A stretch of DNA of 47,975 nt from Bacteroidales bacterium. Lineage in GTDB: Bacteria > Bacteroidota > Bacteroidia > Bacteroidales > PUMT01. Shown piece after piece: positions 18,789 to 26,769 of the stretch. The stretch covers positions 1 through 47,975 of the forward strand of contig SLKJ01000063.1 of NCBI GenBank assembly GCA_007134675.1, in the 5' to 3' direction. A program made the translations under genes and the position numbers. A model generated the notes under the pieces. It was not told the origin of the DNA. It worked only from the letters and a program-made list of their open reading frames with translations, and did no database searches. Every line of letters starts with the position of its first letter. Within the stretch, counting starts at the first letter, position 1.

Positions 18789-19550
18789 ATGCAAAAGAAC
18801 ATTTTTTTTATTTTAAGCCTGGCGACGGCCTTTTTCCTTTTAGTTGCATCAGGTTGCGGACCAAGAACTGAAAGGGTGGCTGAGGAAGAAGCTGTAGTGA
18901 AACATAATGTACTGACAGAAGATGAGAAAGCAGAAGGATGGGAACTTCTTTTTGACGGAAGAACCACATCCGGTTGGAGAGGCTTTCTTAAGGATGACCT
19001 TACCATTGATGAAGGCTGGTATCCTCATCAGGGTATGCTTGCAACACAAGGAACAGGTGGCACTTTTAGCGGCGATATCGTAACGGAGAGACAGTTTGAG
19101 AATTTTATTCTGACGACTGACTGGAGAATAAGCGAGGGGGGCAAATCAGGGATTTTTTATCTGGTTGCAGAAAATGATTACAGAGCAATTTTTCATACTG
19201 GTCCGGGTTACCGGATAATGGATGATCTTGGTTATACCGGTCAATCTGAGGATACAGAGCTGACAGCTGCAAATTATGGAATGCATCCACCATCCGATCC
19301 TCCCGTTAAGCCTGCAGGAGAATGGAATACTGCCAGGATAGTGGTTGACAACGGTCATGTTGAGCACTGGCTTAATGGTGAAAAAGTTGTTGAATACCAG
19401 CTGTGGACAGATGAGTGGGAAGAACTTGTTGCTGAAAGCAAATGGGCAGATTACCCTGGTTATGGGAGGTATTCAGGAGGACATATCGCACTGCAGGATG
19501 CAGGCTACCAGGTGTGGTTCAGGAACATGAAGATACTGGAACTGGACTGA
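18789..19550 (+). CDS. DUF1080 (3-keto-disaccharide hydrolase domain) lipoprotein
   Basis: The 253-aa protein has a lipoprotein signal (FFLLVASGC, lipid-modified Cys at about residue 23), so it is anchored in the envelope. The mature part is one DUF1080 concanavalin-like beta-sandwich with the hallmark GWELLFDGRTTSGWRGF at the start and a FRNMKILELD-type last strand. Some members of this family hydrolyse 3-keto-glycosides; others merely bind sugar. It is followed 28 bases later by murK and then murQ, so it may help obtain or process amino sugars from wall fragments, but that is inference from position. A second DUF1080 protein occurs at 42857-43600. Confidence 0.86.
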   Translation: MQKNIFFILSLATAFFLLVASGCGPRTERVAEEEAVVKHNVLTEDEKAEGWELLFDGRTTSGWRGFLKDDLTIDEGWYPHQGMLATQGTGGTFSGDIVTERQFENFILTTDWRISEGGKSGIFYLVAENDYRAIFHTGPGYRIMDDLGYTGQSEDTELTAANYGMHPPSDPPVKPAGEWNTARIVVDNGHVEHWLNGEKVVEYQLWTDEWEELVAESKWADYPGYGRYSGGHIALQDAGYQVWFRNMKILELD

Positions 19551-19578
19551 CCGCCGGTGAAGGAATTAAAACATAATA

Positions 19579-20430
19579 ATGGTACTTGTAGCTGACAGTG
19601 GATCGACCAAAACCACTTGGTGCATAATAAAGAGAGATCTTAAAATTTTTGAAACATGTCAGACATCCGGCATTAATCCATTTCTGCAGTCCCCTGGAGA
19701 TATATCCGGAACCCTGAGAACCGAATTTTCCCTTTCAAGGGGCCCTTTTGATGCAATATATTTTTACGGTGCCGGCTGTGCTAATCCTGAAAAGAATGAA
19801 AAGGTAAGCAAGCCCCTGAGAGAGTTATTCGCGACCGATAACATTTTTGTTTTTTCCGACCTGATGGCGGCTGCCCGATCATTGTGTGGTGATAACCCGG
19901 GTATAGCAGCCATCCTGGGCACCGGATCCAATTCATGCTATTATGATGGCAAAGATATTTGCAAACATGTTCCCCCCCTCGGATATATCCTTGGTGACGA
20001 AGGAAGCGGAACCGTGCTGGGGAGAAAACTTCTTTCTGATATACTGAAAAACCAGCTACCGGACAAATTGTGCCGTGCTTTTTTCAACAAGTATAAAATC
20101 TCTCCGGAAGAGATTCTGGACCGGATTTACCGTCAGCCATTCCCTAACAGGTTCATGGCACAATTCACACACTTTATCGCAGTACACATTGAAAATAAAT
20201 CATTGTACAAACTTGTCAAAGAGAGTTTCTCTGAATTTTTGAACCGGAATGTCAGGCAGTTTCCAGAAGCAGCCCACCTTCCTTTGAATTTTACTGGAAG
20301 CATAGGATGGTACTTCAGGAATGTCCTCGAAGATGCGGTTGTTTCTTCAGGATTTACAACAGGAGTAATCACAAGAGAACCTATGGAGGGACTGCTTGAG
20401 TATCACAAAAAGAATTACCATGCGATTTAA
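19579..20430 (+). CDS. murK: BadF/BcrA-type N-acetylmuramate/N-acetylglucosamine kinase
   Basis: The 283-aa ASKHA-fold kinase has the phosphate-1 motif VLVADSGSTKTTWCI at the N terminus, AAILGTGSNSCYYDG as phosphate-2 region, and GYILGDEGSGTVLGRKL, typical of BadF/BadG family GlcNAc kinases. MurK enzymes of Clostridium and Tannerella phosphorylate MurNAc and GlcNAc at C6; in Tannerella murK sits next to murQ. Here murQ starts within 20 bases of the stop, which makes MurNAc the likely substrate. Cytoplasmic; full length. GlcNAc-only activity cannot be excluded from sequence. Confidence 0.85.
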   Translation: MVLVADSGSTKTTWCIIKRDLKIFETCQTSGINPFLQSPGDISGTLRTEFSLSRGPFDAIYFYGAGCANPEKNEKVSKPLRELFATDNIFVFSDLMAAARSLCGDNPGIAAILGTGSNSCYYDGKDICKHVPPLGYILGDEGSGTVLGRKLLSDILKNQLPDKLCRAFFNKYKISPEEILDRIYRQPFPNRFMAQFTHFIAVHIENKSLYKLVKESFSEFLNRNVRQFPEAAHLPLNFTGSIGWYFRNVLEDAVVSSGFTTGVITREPMEGLLEYHKKNYHAI

Positions 20431-20448
20431 AACAGAGTGTATCCGACT

Positions 20449-21291
20449 ATGATCAAACCGGGCAGAAAGGATATCCGTATAGGAATAACGGAACAATCTT
20501 CAAAATACCAGGACCTTGAAAAAATGTCGGTCCGTGAGCTTATTGAGGGAATCAACAGAGAGGATGCACATATTCACAAAGCTGTTAAAAAAGCCCTTCC
20601 CCAGATTGAGAAACTCATTGAACAAATAGTTTTGAGGATGCGGAAAGGAGGACGGGTATTCTATATTGGTTCCGGTACCAGCGGGAGACTGGGAGTGCTG
20701 GATGCTTCTGAACTTCCCCCTACTTTTGGAGTCCCTGACAATATGGTTATCGGACTGATCTCCGGAGGTGACAAAGCCCTGCGCAAATCAGTGGAAAAGG
20801 CCGAAGATGACCCGGAAAGGGCATGGGTGGAACTTAAACCATTTACCCCAACTGATCTGGATACGGTTATCGGCATTGCAGCTTCCGGTACAACGCCCTA
20901 TGTTGTGGGGGGACTGGAACGGGCAAGTAAAGAGGGACTTCTTACCGGTTGCATAACATGCAATCCCGCCTCTCCGGTGGCAAAGGCAGCTGAAATTGCT
21001 GTGGAGGCAGTTGTAGGTCCGGAATTTCTGACCGGAAGCACCAGAATGAAGGCCGGCACAGCGCAGAAAATGATCCTGAACATGATCACAACATCATTGA
21101 TGATTAAACTGGGTAAAGTAAAGGGCAATAAGATGGTTAACATGCAACTAACCAACAATAAACTGATTAGGCGTGGGATAAGAATTATCATGGAGGAATT
21201 GCCTTTGGATGCAGAAGATGCACTGGATCTCCTGCTAAAGCACAGATCAGTCAGGTTAGCAATAGAGAACTGGAGAAGGGAGAACAGCTGA
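20449..21291 (+). CDS. murQ: N-acetylmuramic acid 6-phosphate etherase
   Basis: MurQ cleaves the lactyl ether of MurNAc-6-phosphate to GlcNAc-6-phosphate and D-lactate, a cytoplasmic step in cell-wall recycling or scavenging. The SIS domain shows IGSGTSGRLGVLDASELPPTFG with the catalytic Glu88 (numbered from this start), IAASGTTPYVVGGL, and GPEFLTGSTRMKAGTAQKMILN. The N terminus ITEQSSKYQDLEKMS is family-typical. A GTG at 20437 would add four residues; the ATG at 20449 is chosen. It is the third gene of the DUF1080-murK-murQ unit and converges on the DAHP synthase gene. Confidence 0.95.
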   Translation: MIKPGRKDIRIGITEQSSKYQDLEKMSVRELIEGINREDAHIHKAVKKALPQIEKLIEQIVLRMRKGGRVFYIGSGTSGRLGVLDASELPPTFGVPDNMVIGLISGGDKALRKSVEKAEDDPERAWVELKPFTPTDLDTVIGIAASGTTPYVVGGLERASKEGLLTGCITCNPASPVAKAAEIAVEAVVGPEFLTGSTRMKAGTAQKMILNMITTSLMIKLGKVKGNKMVNMQLTNNKLIRRGIRIIMEELPLDAEDALDLLLKHRSVRLAIENWRRENS

Positions 21292-21346
21292 ACAACTATG
21301 ATCAAGGCAGGAAGGTATGCATGGATAACAGGTTCGACAAGGAGAA

Positions 21347-22426
21347 TCAAATGCGGCGCTTTCTAAGCTGTTCAGCAGCTCTGAGAACCATCTCCCTTGT
21401 CGATTCGAAACTAATGCAGGCATCAGTTATAGATATTCCCCATTGAAGAGAATTCTTATTAAACCCGGTCAAATCTTTTTTTATTTTCTGATTCCCTTCC
21501 CTCAAATTTGTCTCTGTCATCAGTCCGACAATCATCTCATTGCCTTCACATATCTGCTGAATGATATTATCAAAAACCTCGGGTTGTTTTTTGTAATCTC
21601 CTCCGGAATTACCATGACTGCAATCAACGATTACGCCATTTAAAAGCCCCCTGGAAAATGACGCTTTCTGAACAAGTTCCACACTGCCCTTGTCATAATT
21701 GGGCCTCACCCCCCCCCTTAAAACAAGGTGTCCGGTGTCATTACCGGTAGTTGCAACCACACTTGCATTCCCCTCCTGATCAATCCCTATGAAACATGTT
21801 TCATTCTTCAGGGCAATAAGTGAATTCACCGCAGAATCAACATCACCACGGGTACTGTTCTTGTATCCCACCGGCATTGAGAGTCCTGACATCATCTCCC
21901 TGTACAACTGGGTTTCACTGGTGCGAGCTCCTACAGCTGTCCATGATACCAGATCTGAATAATATTGCGGAGTAAAGGGATTAAGAAATTCTGTTGCTGC
22001 CGGCAATCCGCACTCATCAACAGCATGTATCAGAATCTCCCTTGCTAGTTCCAGCCCCCGTTCAATATTCCATGAATTATTAATGTGGGGATCATAAACA
22101 AGACCTTTCCAGCCATCAATAGTGCGAGGTTTCTCAAAATAAAACCGTCCTATAACAAAAAACTGGTCTTTGACCTCTTCAGCCATTTTAGCAATACTGC
22201 AACAAAGTTCCTTTGCCTGATCAGGATCATGAATAGAACAGGGACCTGTAATCAGGAGTTTTCTTTTATCCTGTCCCCTGATAATAGAAGTGATTTTCTG
22301 CCTGGAGCCTTTTACCAGTTCGCGGCCTTTAGCTGCAACCGGTAATTCTGACACGAATTGTGCCGGTTTCGGCAAAGATCTGTAGTATTTTATCCGCTTA
22401 TCAGTAACTCCATTAAATTCTGACAT
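21347..22426 (-). CDS. aroG: 3-deoxy-7-phosphoheptulonate synthase, AroG/AroF/AroH type
   Basis: It condenses phosphoenolpyruvate and erythrose-4-phosphate in the first committed shikimate step. The 359-aa TIM-barrel protein has GPCSIHDPDQAKEL, KPRTIDGWKGL, WTAVGARTSETQLYREMMSGLS, CSHGNSGGDYKKQ and the C-terminal SITDACISFE, all class I-alpha (E. coli-like) signatures. The N-terminal extension that carries the feedback site is present. There is no chorismate-mutase fusion. It converges on murQ and has a long leader with a TATATTTG box about 140 bp upstream and a palindrome about 40 bp upstream. Confidence 0.94.
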   Translation of the reverse strand: MSEFNGVTDKRIKYYRSLPKPAQFVSELPVAAKGRELVKGSRQKITSIIRGQDKRKLLITGPCSIHDPDQAKELCCSIAKMAEEVKDQFFVIGRFYFEKPRTIDGWKGLVYDPHINNSWNIERGLELAREILIHAVDECGLPAATEFLNPFTPQYYSDLVSWTAVGARTSETQLYREMMSGLSMPVGYKNSTRGDVDSAVNSLIALKNETCFIGIDQEGNASVVATTGNDTGHLVLRGGVRPNYDKGSVELVQKASFSRGLLNGVIVDCSHGNSGGDYKKQPEVFDNIIQQICEGNEMIVGLMTETNLREGNQKIKKDLTGFNKNSLQWGISITDACISFESTREMVLRAAEQLRKRRI

Positions 22427-22460
22427 TTATTTCTGATTTTATCCATGAACCGTCCTTGAC

Positions 22461-22487
22461 AATATTTTCAATATTTTCACAAAATAT
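22461..22487. repeat. Direct repeat AATATTTTC x2 running into palindrome ATATTTT-cac-AAAATAT (aroG leader)
   Basis: AATATTTTC occurs at 22461-22469 and 22470-22478; its second copy forms a perfect 7-bp palindrome with AAAATAT at 22481-22487 (3-base centre). It lies 35-60 bp before the aroG ATG and downstream of the candidate promoter, so it could be an operator or an RNA hairpin. Confidence 0.45.
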
Positions 22488-22565
22488 AATGAAACTGTGC
22501 ATCTGACCAAACAAACCATTAATTTTGATCAGTAACATCCGTTATTAAAGGTTTTACTGGAAATG

Positions 22566-22573
22566 CAAATATA
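22566..22573 (-). promoter_or_regulatory. Candidate -7 promoter box (TATATTTG) for aroG
   Basis: The minus strand reads TATATTTG; a TTTTG lies 17 bp upstream (22591-22595), slightly short of the usual -33 spacing. It would give an aroG leader of about 135 nt. Confidence 0.45.
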
Positions 22574-22685
22574 CATTAAATTTTTTCAGCCAAAATTACA
22601 CATAACCTGTTCAGTTTTTTAGAAAATTTAACCTGATGTGTAATACTTCGGATTTGAAAGGTAGCGTTAATATGTTTACCCAAAA

Positions 22686-22693
22686 TATGTTTG
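22686..22693 (+). promoter_or_regulatory. Candidate -7 promoter box (TATGTTTG) upstream of the MCE operon
   Basis: TATGTTTG matches TAnnTTTG, and a near copy (TATGTTTA) lies 15 bp before it. If used, it would produce a leader of about 330 nt before mlaD. There is no -33 element at the expected place. Confidence 0.35.
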
Positions 22694-22835
22694 ATAAAAC
22701 ATTAATTATCAACCCTGTGTCCGGTATCATTATATTTTTATCACATCATAAGAATGGATTTTACGGATTTATGAGTTAAATTTGGTAATAATATCCTTGA
22801 AATGGAATATTGTTATTAAGGTATAGCTCCGGCTC

Positions 22836-22879
22836 AGTTTATCGCCTTCGGCAGATTAGAAAAACCCAGACGATAAACT
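22836..22879 (+). ncRNA. Possible structured leader element (9-bp perfect inverted repeat)
   Basis: AGTTTATCG (22836-22844) and CGATAAACT (22871-22879) can form a perfect 9-bp stem, with a 26-base loop that itself contains the mini-hairpin GCC-TTC-GGC starting at 22844. It lies about 150 bp before mlaD. It matches no RNA family I know and could equally be a DNA operator. Confidence 0.3.
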
Positions 22880-23030
22880 ACTGGCAATCAGTATACTTAT
22901 AGGGAGTATTAAAATAATAAACAGGTAAATAACGTTACCAGAAAAAACGGGTTCCAGGGTTGTGATCCGGAAATTATTGCCATCAGATGCATAAATTGAA
23001 AAAGGTGATTTTACTAAAAACCAAAAAATT

Positions 23031-24032
23031 ATGAGACAAAAGGCACAAAGAATAAGACTGGGTGTATTCATATTGATCAGCTCTGTTTTTCTGCTTTTGA
23101 TCTTTGGCTGGTTTACCGGCCGCAGGTTACTTGAACAGAAAGACACCTACTATGTTGCATACAGAGATATATCGGTAAGCGGACTGAATGTGGGCAGCCC
23201 GGTTAAATACCTGGGAATTAACGTCGGTTCCATTGCCGACATCAGAATAGATCCTGAAGATGTAAACAGAATAATTATCCAGCTCACTTTACGTACCGAT
23301 ACGCCGGTAAAGGAAGATGCAGCTGCCGATATTGTTTCTGTTGGCATCACTGGCTTGAAAGCCATAGAGATACGCGGAGGAACCGTTGAGGCGGATTTCC
23401 TGGAACCGGGGGAATTCATCGAACCAGGCTCAACAATGGCTGCAGACATTACCGGCAGAGCAGAGATAATTGCTTTCAAGGTCGAGGAAGTTATAAACAA
23501 TTTGCAGGTTTTTACCGAGCCCCGGAATATGGAAAGCTTTACCCGGGCTGCAGATAATATAGCTGTTCTGGCAGAGAATTCCGGAATGACCCTTGCCAGG
23601 GTGGATGAGATGATATCAGAAAACAGAAAGGAAATAAGGGAGGCTGCTACATCTGTCAACAGTCTTGCCGGCAGACTGGATGTTACATCAGAGGACCTGT
23701 CCGCTGCAATCGGAAGATTCAATGAAATAATGCAGGGGGATGACATAACAGAAGTGCTGAGCAACCTGAGAGAAGTATCACTTGCAGTCCGCGAGGCCAA
23801 TATGAAAGAATTGATAGATAATGCTGCTGAAGCTGCATTGCATACTCAAGGTTTCCTTTTAAGGATGGAGGAGGACTTTGGAGAAGGAAGCAGGCAGCTT
23901 CAGGAGAATCTGATTCTGTTGCAGCACACCCTTGAAAATCTTAATGAAGCATCCCGTAAGATAAATATGAACCCATCGGTACTTATAAGGGGACAAACTA
24001 CAAGGAATATTCCGGACAGAAACCTGAACTAA
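23031..24032 (+). CDS. mlaD: MlaD-family MCE-domain protein
   Basis: This 333-aa inner-membrane-anchored periplasmic lipid-binding protein belongs to an MCE transport system. One membrane helix (about 9-28, LGVFILISSVFLLLIFGWF) is followed by a single MCE domain at about 38-115, with YRDISVSGLNVGSPVKYLGINVGSI as the diagnostic first strands. The rest is a long helical/coiled-coil tail (about 150-315) typical of MCE proteins that form tubes. It is first in mlaD-lipoprotein-mlaE-mlaF. In the envelope it would form the hexameric lipid conduit attached to the MlaE/MlaF transporter. Confidence 0.93.
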   Translation: MRQKAQRIRLGVFILISSVFLLLIFGWFTGRRLLEQKDTYYVAYRDISVSGLNVGSPVKYLGINVGSIADIRIDPEDVNRIIIQLTLRTDTPVKEDAAADIVSVGITGLKAIEIRGGTVEADFLEPGEFIEPGSTMAADITGRAEIIAFKVEEVINNLQVFTEPRNMESFTRAADNIAVLAENSGMTLARVDEMISENRKEIREAATSVNSLAGRLDVTSEDLSAAIGRFNEIMQGDDITEVLSNLREVSLAVREANMKELIDNAAEAALHTQGFLLRMEEDFGEGSRQLQENLILLQHTLENLNEASRKINMNPSVLIRGQTTRNIPDRNLN

Positions 24033-24057
24033 AACCAATCCTAAACCATACAGTAAG

Positions 24058-24663
24058 ATGATACGAAAATTGATCCTGCTGATATGCACAGCATCATTAG
24101 CTGCCGGGTGTCTGACACGGGCACCTGAAGCCACCAGATTCTACCTGCTCGATTATCCTGCAGACATAGAGTTGGATTTACCAGTTAACGGGCCTTTTTT
24201 TGATAAATCCTGCACAATAACACCCGTTGATGTTTCTCCAGCCTATTCAACCCATCAGATAGCAATAAGGGAAAATTCGCATGAGATAAAATACTTTGCA
24301 TTGAATATCTGGGCTATAAGACCTGATCAAAGCCTGACAAACATAATGGATGAATTCTTTCGAAAACATAAGGTATTTGAATCAGTTCAACTGTCAGCAT
24401 CGGGCACAGAAACCGGTTTTACACTTGGCACAACTGTATATACCATCGAGGCAGTGCAGGACAGAAGGGACTATTATGCCCGGCTCAGAGTTGCATTCCA
24501 GTTAAAGGATAATCAGACCAACCGAATAGTTTATGATCACAGGGCGGACAAAAGGGTTTTACTTGAGGAGAGAGATCTGAACCTGTTTGCTGCAGCAATA
24601 AGCGAAATATTCGTCGAAGAGTTAGCCGAATTTATTAATAGAATCATCGAAGATATCACATGA
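24058..24663 (+). CDS. ABC-type transport auxiliary lipoprotein (PqiC-like)
   Basis: The 201-aa protein has a lipobox LAAGC with the modified Cys near residue 20. It then has TRFYLLDYP, the signature start of the ABC_trans_aux/PqiC family, outer-membrane lipoproteins that cap or dock MCE tubes. It starts 25 bases after mlaD and ends 27 bases before the mlaE gene, so it belongs to the same operon. It is predicted to be an outer-membrane partner that receives or donates lipid. Confidence 0.86.
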   Translation: MIRKLILLICTASLAAGCLTRAPEATRFYLLDYPADIELDLPVNGPFFDKSCTITPVDVSPAYSTHQIAIRENSHEIKYFALNIWAIRPDQSLTNIMDEFFRKHKVFESVQLSASGTETGFTLGTTVYTIEAVQDRRDYYARLRVAFQLKDNQTNRIVYDHRADKRVLLEERDLNLFAAAISEIFVEELAEFINRIIEDIT

Positions 24664-24690
24664 TTCCTTACTATTACACCTTGTACTTTT

Positions 24691-25830
24691 ATGGTGCAGC
24701 ATAATCAAAATCATACAGAACTGTTAATTACGGCAGACGATCTGAATTGCCGGCTTGAGGGCAATACATTATCTGTATCGGGCAGACTCACTGTTGAAAA
24801 CTCAGGGGATCTGGCACTGAACGTAATTAAAAAGACACGTTCACTTAACATTCCTGAACTGAAGATCAATCTGGAAAAACTTGATGATATAGACAGTGCC
24901 GGGGTTATGACATTGCTTTATATAAAAGGAAAACTATTAAATAAGATAAAAGAAATCAGTATTGAAGGGGCAAATACCAGGGTTAATAAAAAAATTGAAC
25001 TCTTCAGCTCCGAAACTTCCATCGAAGCAGAACCACCGGAAGAGAGATTCGTTACTGAAATTGTCGGCAAAAGCACTCAGGAATTTATCTTCTCATACCT
25101 TTATGGATTTCTGCTTCTTGCTGCCAATCTCTTTTACTGGTCGTTAGCAGACCTTTTCAGGGCCAAGACCACCAGGAAGGGTGAATTTGTAAACCAATCG
25201 GTAATTATTGGTGCTAATGCTGCCGCTATAGTCATTGTCATGTCTTTTGCCATTGGATTTGTGATGGCAGTTCAATCGGCAGAGTATCTGCGAGAATTCG
25301 GTGCAGATATCTACATAGTCGATCTTATCGTCATTGCCATTATGAGCCAGATGGGGCCCCTTATAACTGCTGTCCTTGTAGCAGGCAGAAGCGGGTCGGC
25401 AATTGCAGCTGAGATAGCCACAATGAAGGTAACCGCAGAGCTGGACGCCTTAAGAACAATGGGACTGGATCCTGTCCGCTATGTTGTTGTACCCAAGCTG
25501 TATGCCAGTCTTTTCACAATACCCCTGCTGATCATACTTGCCAATGTAGCAGGAATAGCGGGAGGTGCAACAGCAGCATACAACAACCTGGATATTTCCC
25601 CTGAAGTATTCCTGAACCGAATGGAAAACCTGATGACTACCAAACACCTGATTACGGCTTTTATCAAAAGCCAGGTTTATGCATGCATAATCGTCCTTAC
25701 AGGGAGTTTCTACGGATTCAGGGTTGACAGGGGAGCCGAGGGGGTTGGAAAGGTAACTACCATGGCCGTGGTTGTATCGCTTTCCCTTGTTATACTGGCA
25801 GATAGTTTTATGGCTGTGTTGTTTTATTAA
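24691..25830 (+). CDS. mlaE: STAS-MlaE fusion, MCE transporter permease
   Basis: The 379-aa protein joins an N-terminal STAS (MlaB-like) domain (about 10-105, with IDSAGVMTLLY carrying the conserved Ser) to an MlaE permease (about 130-379). The permease shows the family coupling region AEIATMKVTAELDALRTMGLDPVRYVVVPK and about five membrane helices. In E. coli MlaB and MlaE are separate proteins; here the regulator is fused, as in some other phyla. It is followed 13 bases later by the ATPase gene mlaF. It would form the inner-membrane core of the lipid transporter. Confidence 0.93.
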   Translation: MVQHNQNHTELLITADDLNCRLEGNTLSVSGRLTVENSGDLALNVIKKTRSLNIPELKINLEKLDDIDSAGVMTLLYIKGKLLNKIKEISIEGANTRVNKKIELFSSETSIEAEPPEERFVTEIVGKSTQEFIFSYLYGFLLLAANLFYWSLADLFRAKTTRKGEFVNQSVIIGANAAAIVIVMSFAIGFVMAVQSAEYLREFGADIYIVDLIVIAIMSQMGPLITAVLVAGRSGSAIAAEIATMKVTAELDALRTMGLDPVRYVVVPKLYASLFTIPLLIILANVAGIAGGATAAYNNLDISPEVFLNRMENLMTTKHLITAFIKSQVYACIIVLTGSFYGFRVDRGAEGVGKVTTMAVVVSLSLVILADSFMAVLFY

Positions 25831-25843
25831 TATAATTGTTTCC

Positions 25844-26605
25844 ATGGAAAAAGTTATTGATGTCAAAGGGCTTTATGTTTCAATCGACGACAATGAGATC
25901 CTCTCTGATGTATCCTTCTCAGCATTCAGGGGAGAGGCGACAGTTATCCTTGGCGGAAGCGGGTCAGGGAAGACAACCCTGCTAAGGCGCCTGCTCGGTC
26001 TGCATCCTGTGGACAAAGGCTACATTTCGGTTCTCGGAGAGGATATTTCCGGATTATCAGAGAAAGAAATGAATGAATTGTACCATAAGATGGGTGTGTT
26101 TTACCAGAACGGGGCACTCCTTGCTTCGCAGACTGTGGGAGAGAATGTTGCCATGCCGCTTTTGCACCAGAGCAATCTTCCCCGGAACCTGATAAAAGAT
26201 ATTGTAAAGATGAAACTGGGACTTGTTAACCTGAAGGAGGCCTATGATCTTTATCCTGCTCAGCTAAGCGGTGGAATGCTGAAAAGAGTTGCCCTGGCAA
26301 GAGCTATAGCCATGGACCCCCCCCTGCTTTTCTGTGATGAGCCCGGTGCCGGCCTGGATCCGGTATCACTTGAATCACTCGACAATCTTATTCTGAATTT
26401 AAAGGACCAGCTTGGGATATCAATTGTTCTGATCACTCACGAAGTCTCAAGCATACTGAGAGTAGCGGACAGAATAGTGTTTCTGGATAAAGGCACGGTA
26501 ATATACGAAGGTAGTATCAAAGAGGGCTTATCAGCAGAAATCCGGGAGATAGAAGATTTCTTTTCTATCCTGAGAACCGTGCATGCTCAGGAAATGAAAA
26601 ACTGA
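25844..26605 (+). CDS. mlaF: MlaF-family ABC ATPase of the MCE transporter
   Basis: The 253-aa ATPase powers the MlaE permease from the cytoplasmic side. Walker A GGSGSGKTTLLRR, Q-loop YQNGALLASQTV, signature LSGGMLKRVALARAIAMDP, Walker B LLFCDEPGAGLDP and the switch His in VLITHEV are intact and MlaF-typical. The frame is open further upstream to 25772 inside mlaE, but the ATG at 25844 (MEKVIDVKGL) fits the family start. It is the last gene of the operon; the 164-bp gap downstream shows no terminator I can identify. Confidence 0.94.
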   Translation: MEKVIDVKGLYVSIDDNEILSDVSFSAFRGEATVILGGSGSGKTTLLRRLLGLHPVDKGYISVLGEDISGLSEKEMNELYHKMGVFYQNGALLASQTVGENVAMPLLHQSNLPRNLIKDIVKMKLGLVNLKEAYDLYPAQLSGGMLKRVALARAIAMDPPLLFCDEPGAGLDPVSLESLDNLILNLKDQLGISIVLITHEVSSILRVADRIVFLDKGTVIYEGSIKEGLSAEIREIEDFFSILRTVHAQEMKN

Positions 26606-26769
26606 TAATACTCCCACCTGGCGTTTTAAAAGAGTCCCCCGTGCAGAATAATAGAGGCAGCTTAACAGATTTTTATTAAATTGCCACATCTTTTGCGGTA
26701 TAATAATATGCAGATACTCCAAAATCATTTTATTACCCTGTTTACACTAATTACTCTCTGCTATTTGAC

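Larger units (their letters stand above)
22427..23030. other. 604-bp intergenic region between aroG and mlaD, no credible gene
   Basis: This is the longest non-coding stretch in the window, AT-rich, between divergent aroG and mlaD. It holds the aroG promoter and palindrome, the TATGTTTG box, and two inverted repeats: AGTTTATCG (22836-22844) with CGATAAACT (22871-22879), and GGTAA (22924-22928) with TTACC (22935-22939). Plus-strand ATGs here open only very short frames. I recognise no known riboswitch or sRNA. Confidence 0.6.

Noticed and set aside
20898-21350. Minus-strand 150-codon frame antisense to murQ
   Set aside because: murQ has strong motifs throughout this stretch; the antisense frame has none.
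22856-23146. Minus-strand 96-codon frame with two hydrophobic segments, partly antisense to the mlaD start
   Set aside because: About 40% of it lies antisense to the well-supported mlaD N terminus, and the hydrophobic segments partly mirror the mlaD membrane helix. There is no recognisable family or start signal.
23150-23800. Minus-strand 216-codon frame inside mlaD
   Set aside because: It is entirely antisense to mlaD, with low-complexity Ser/Ala-rich content typical of a shadow frame.
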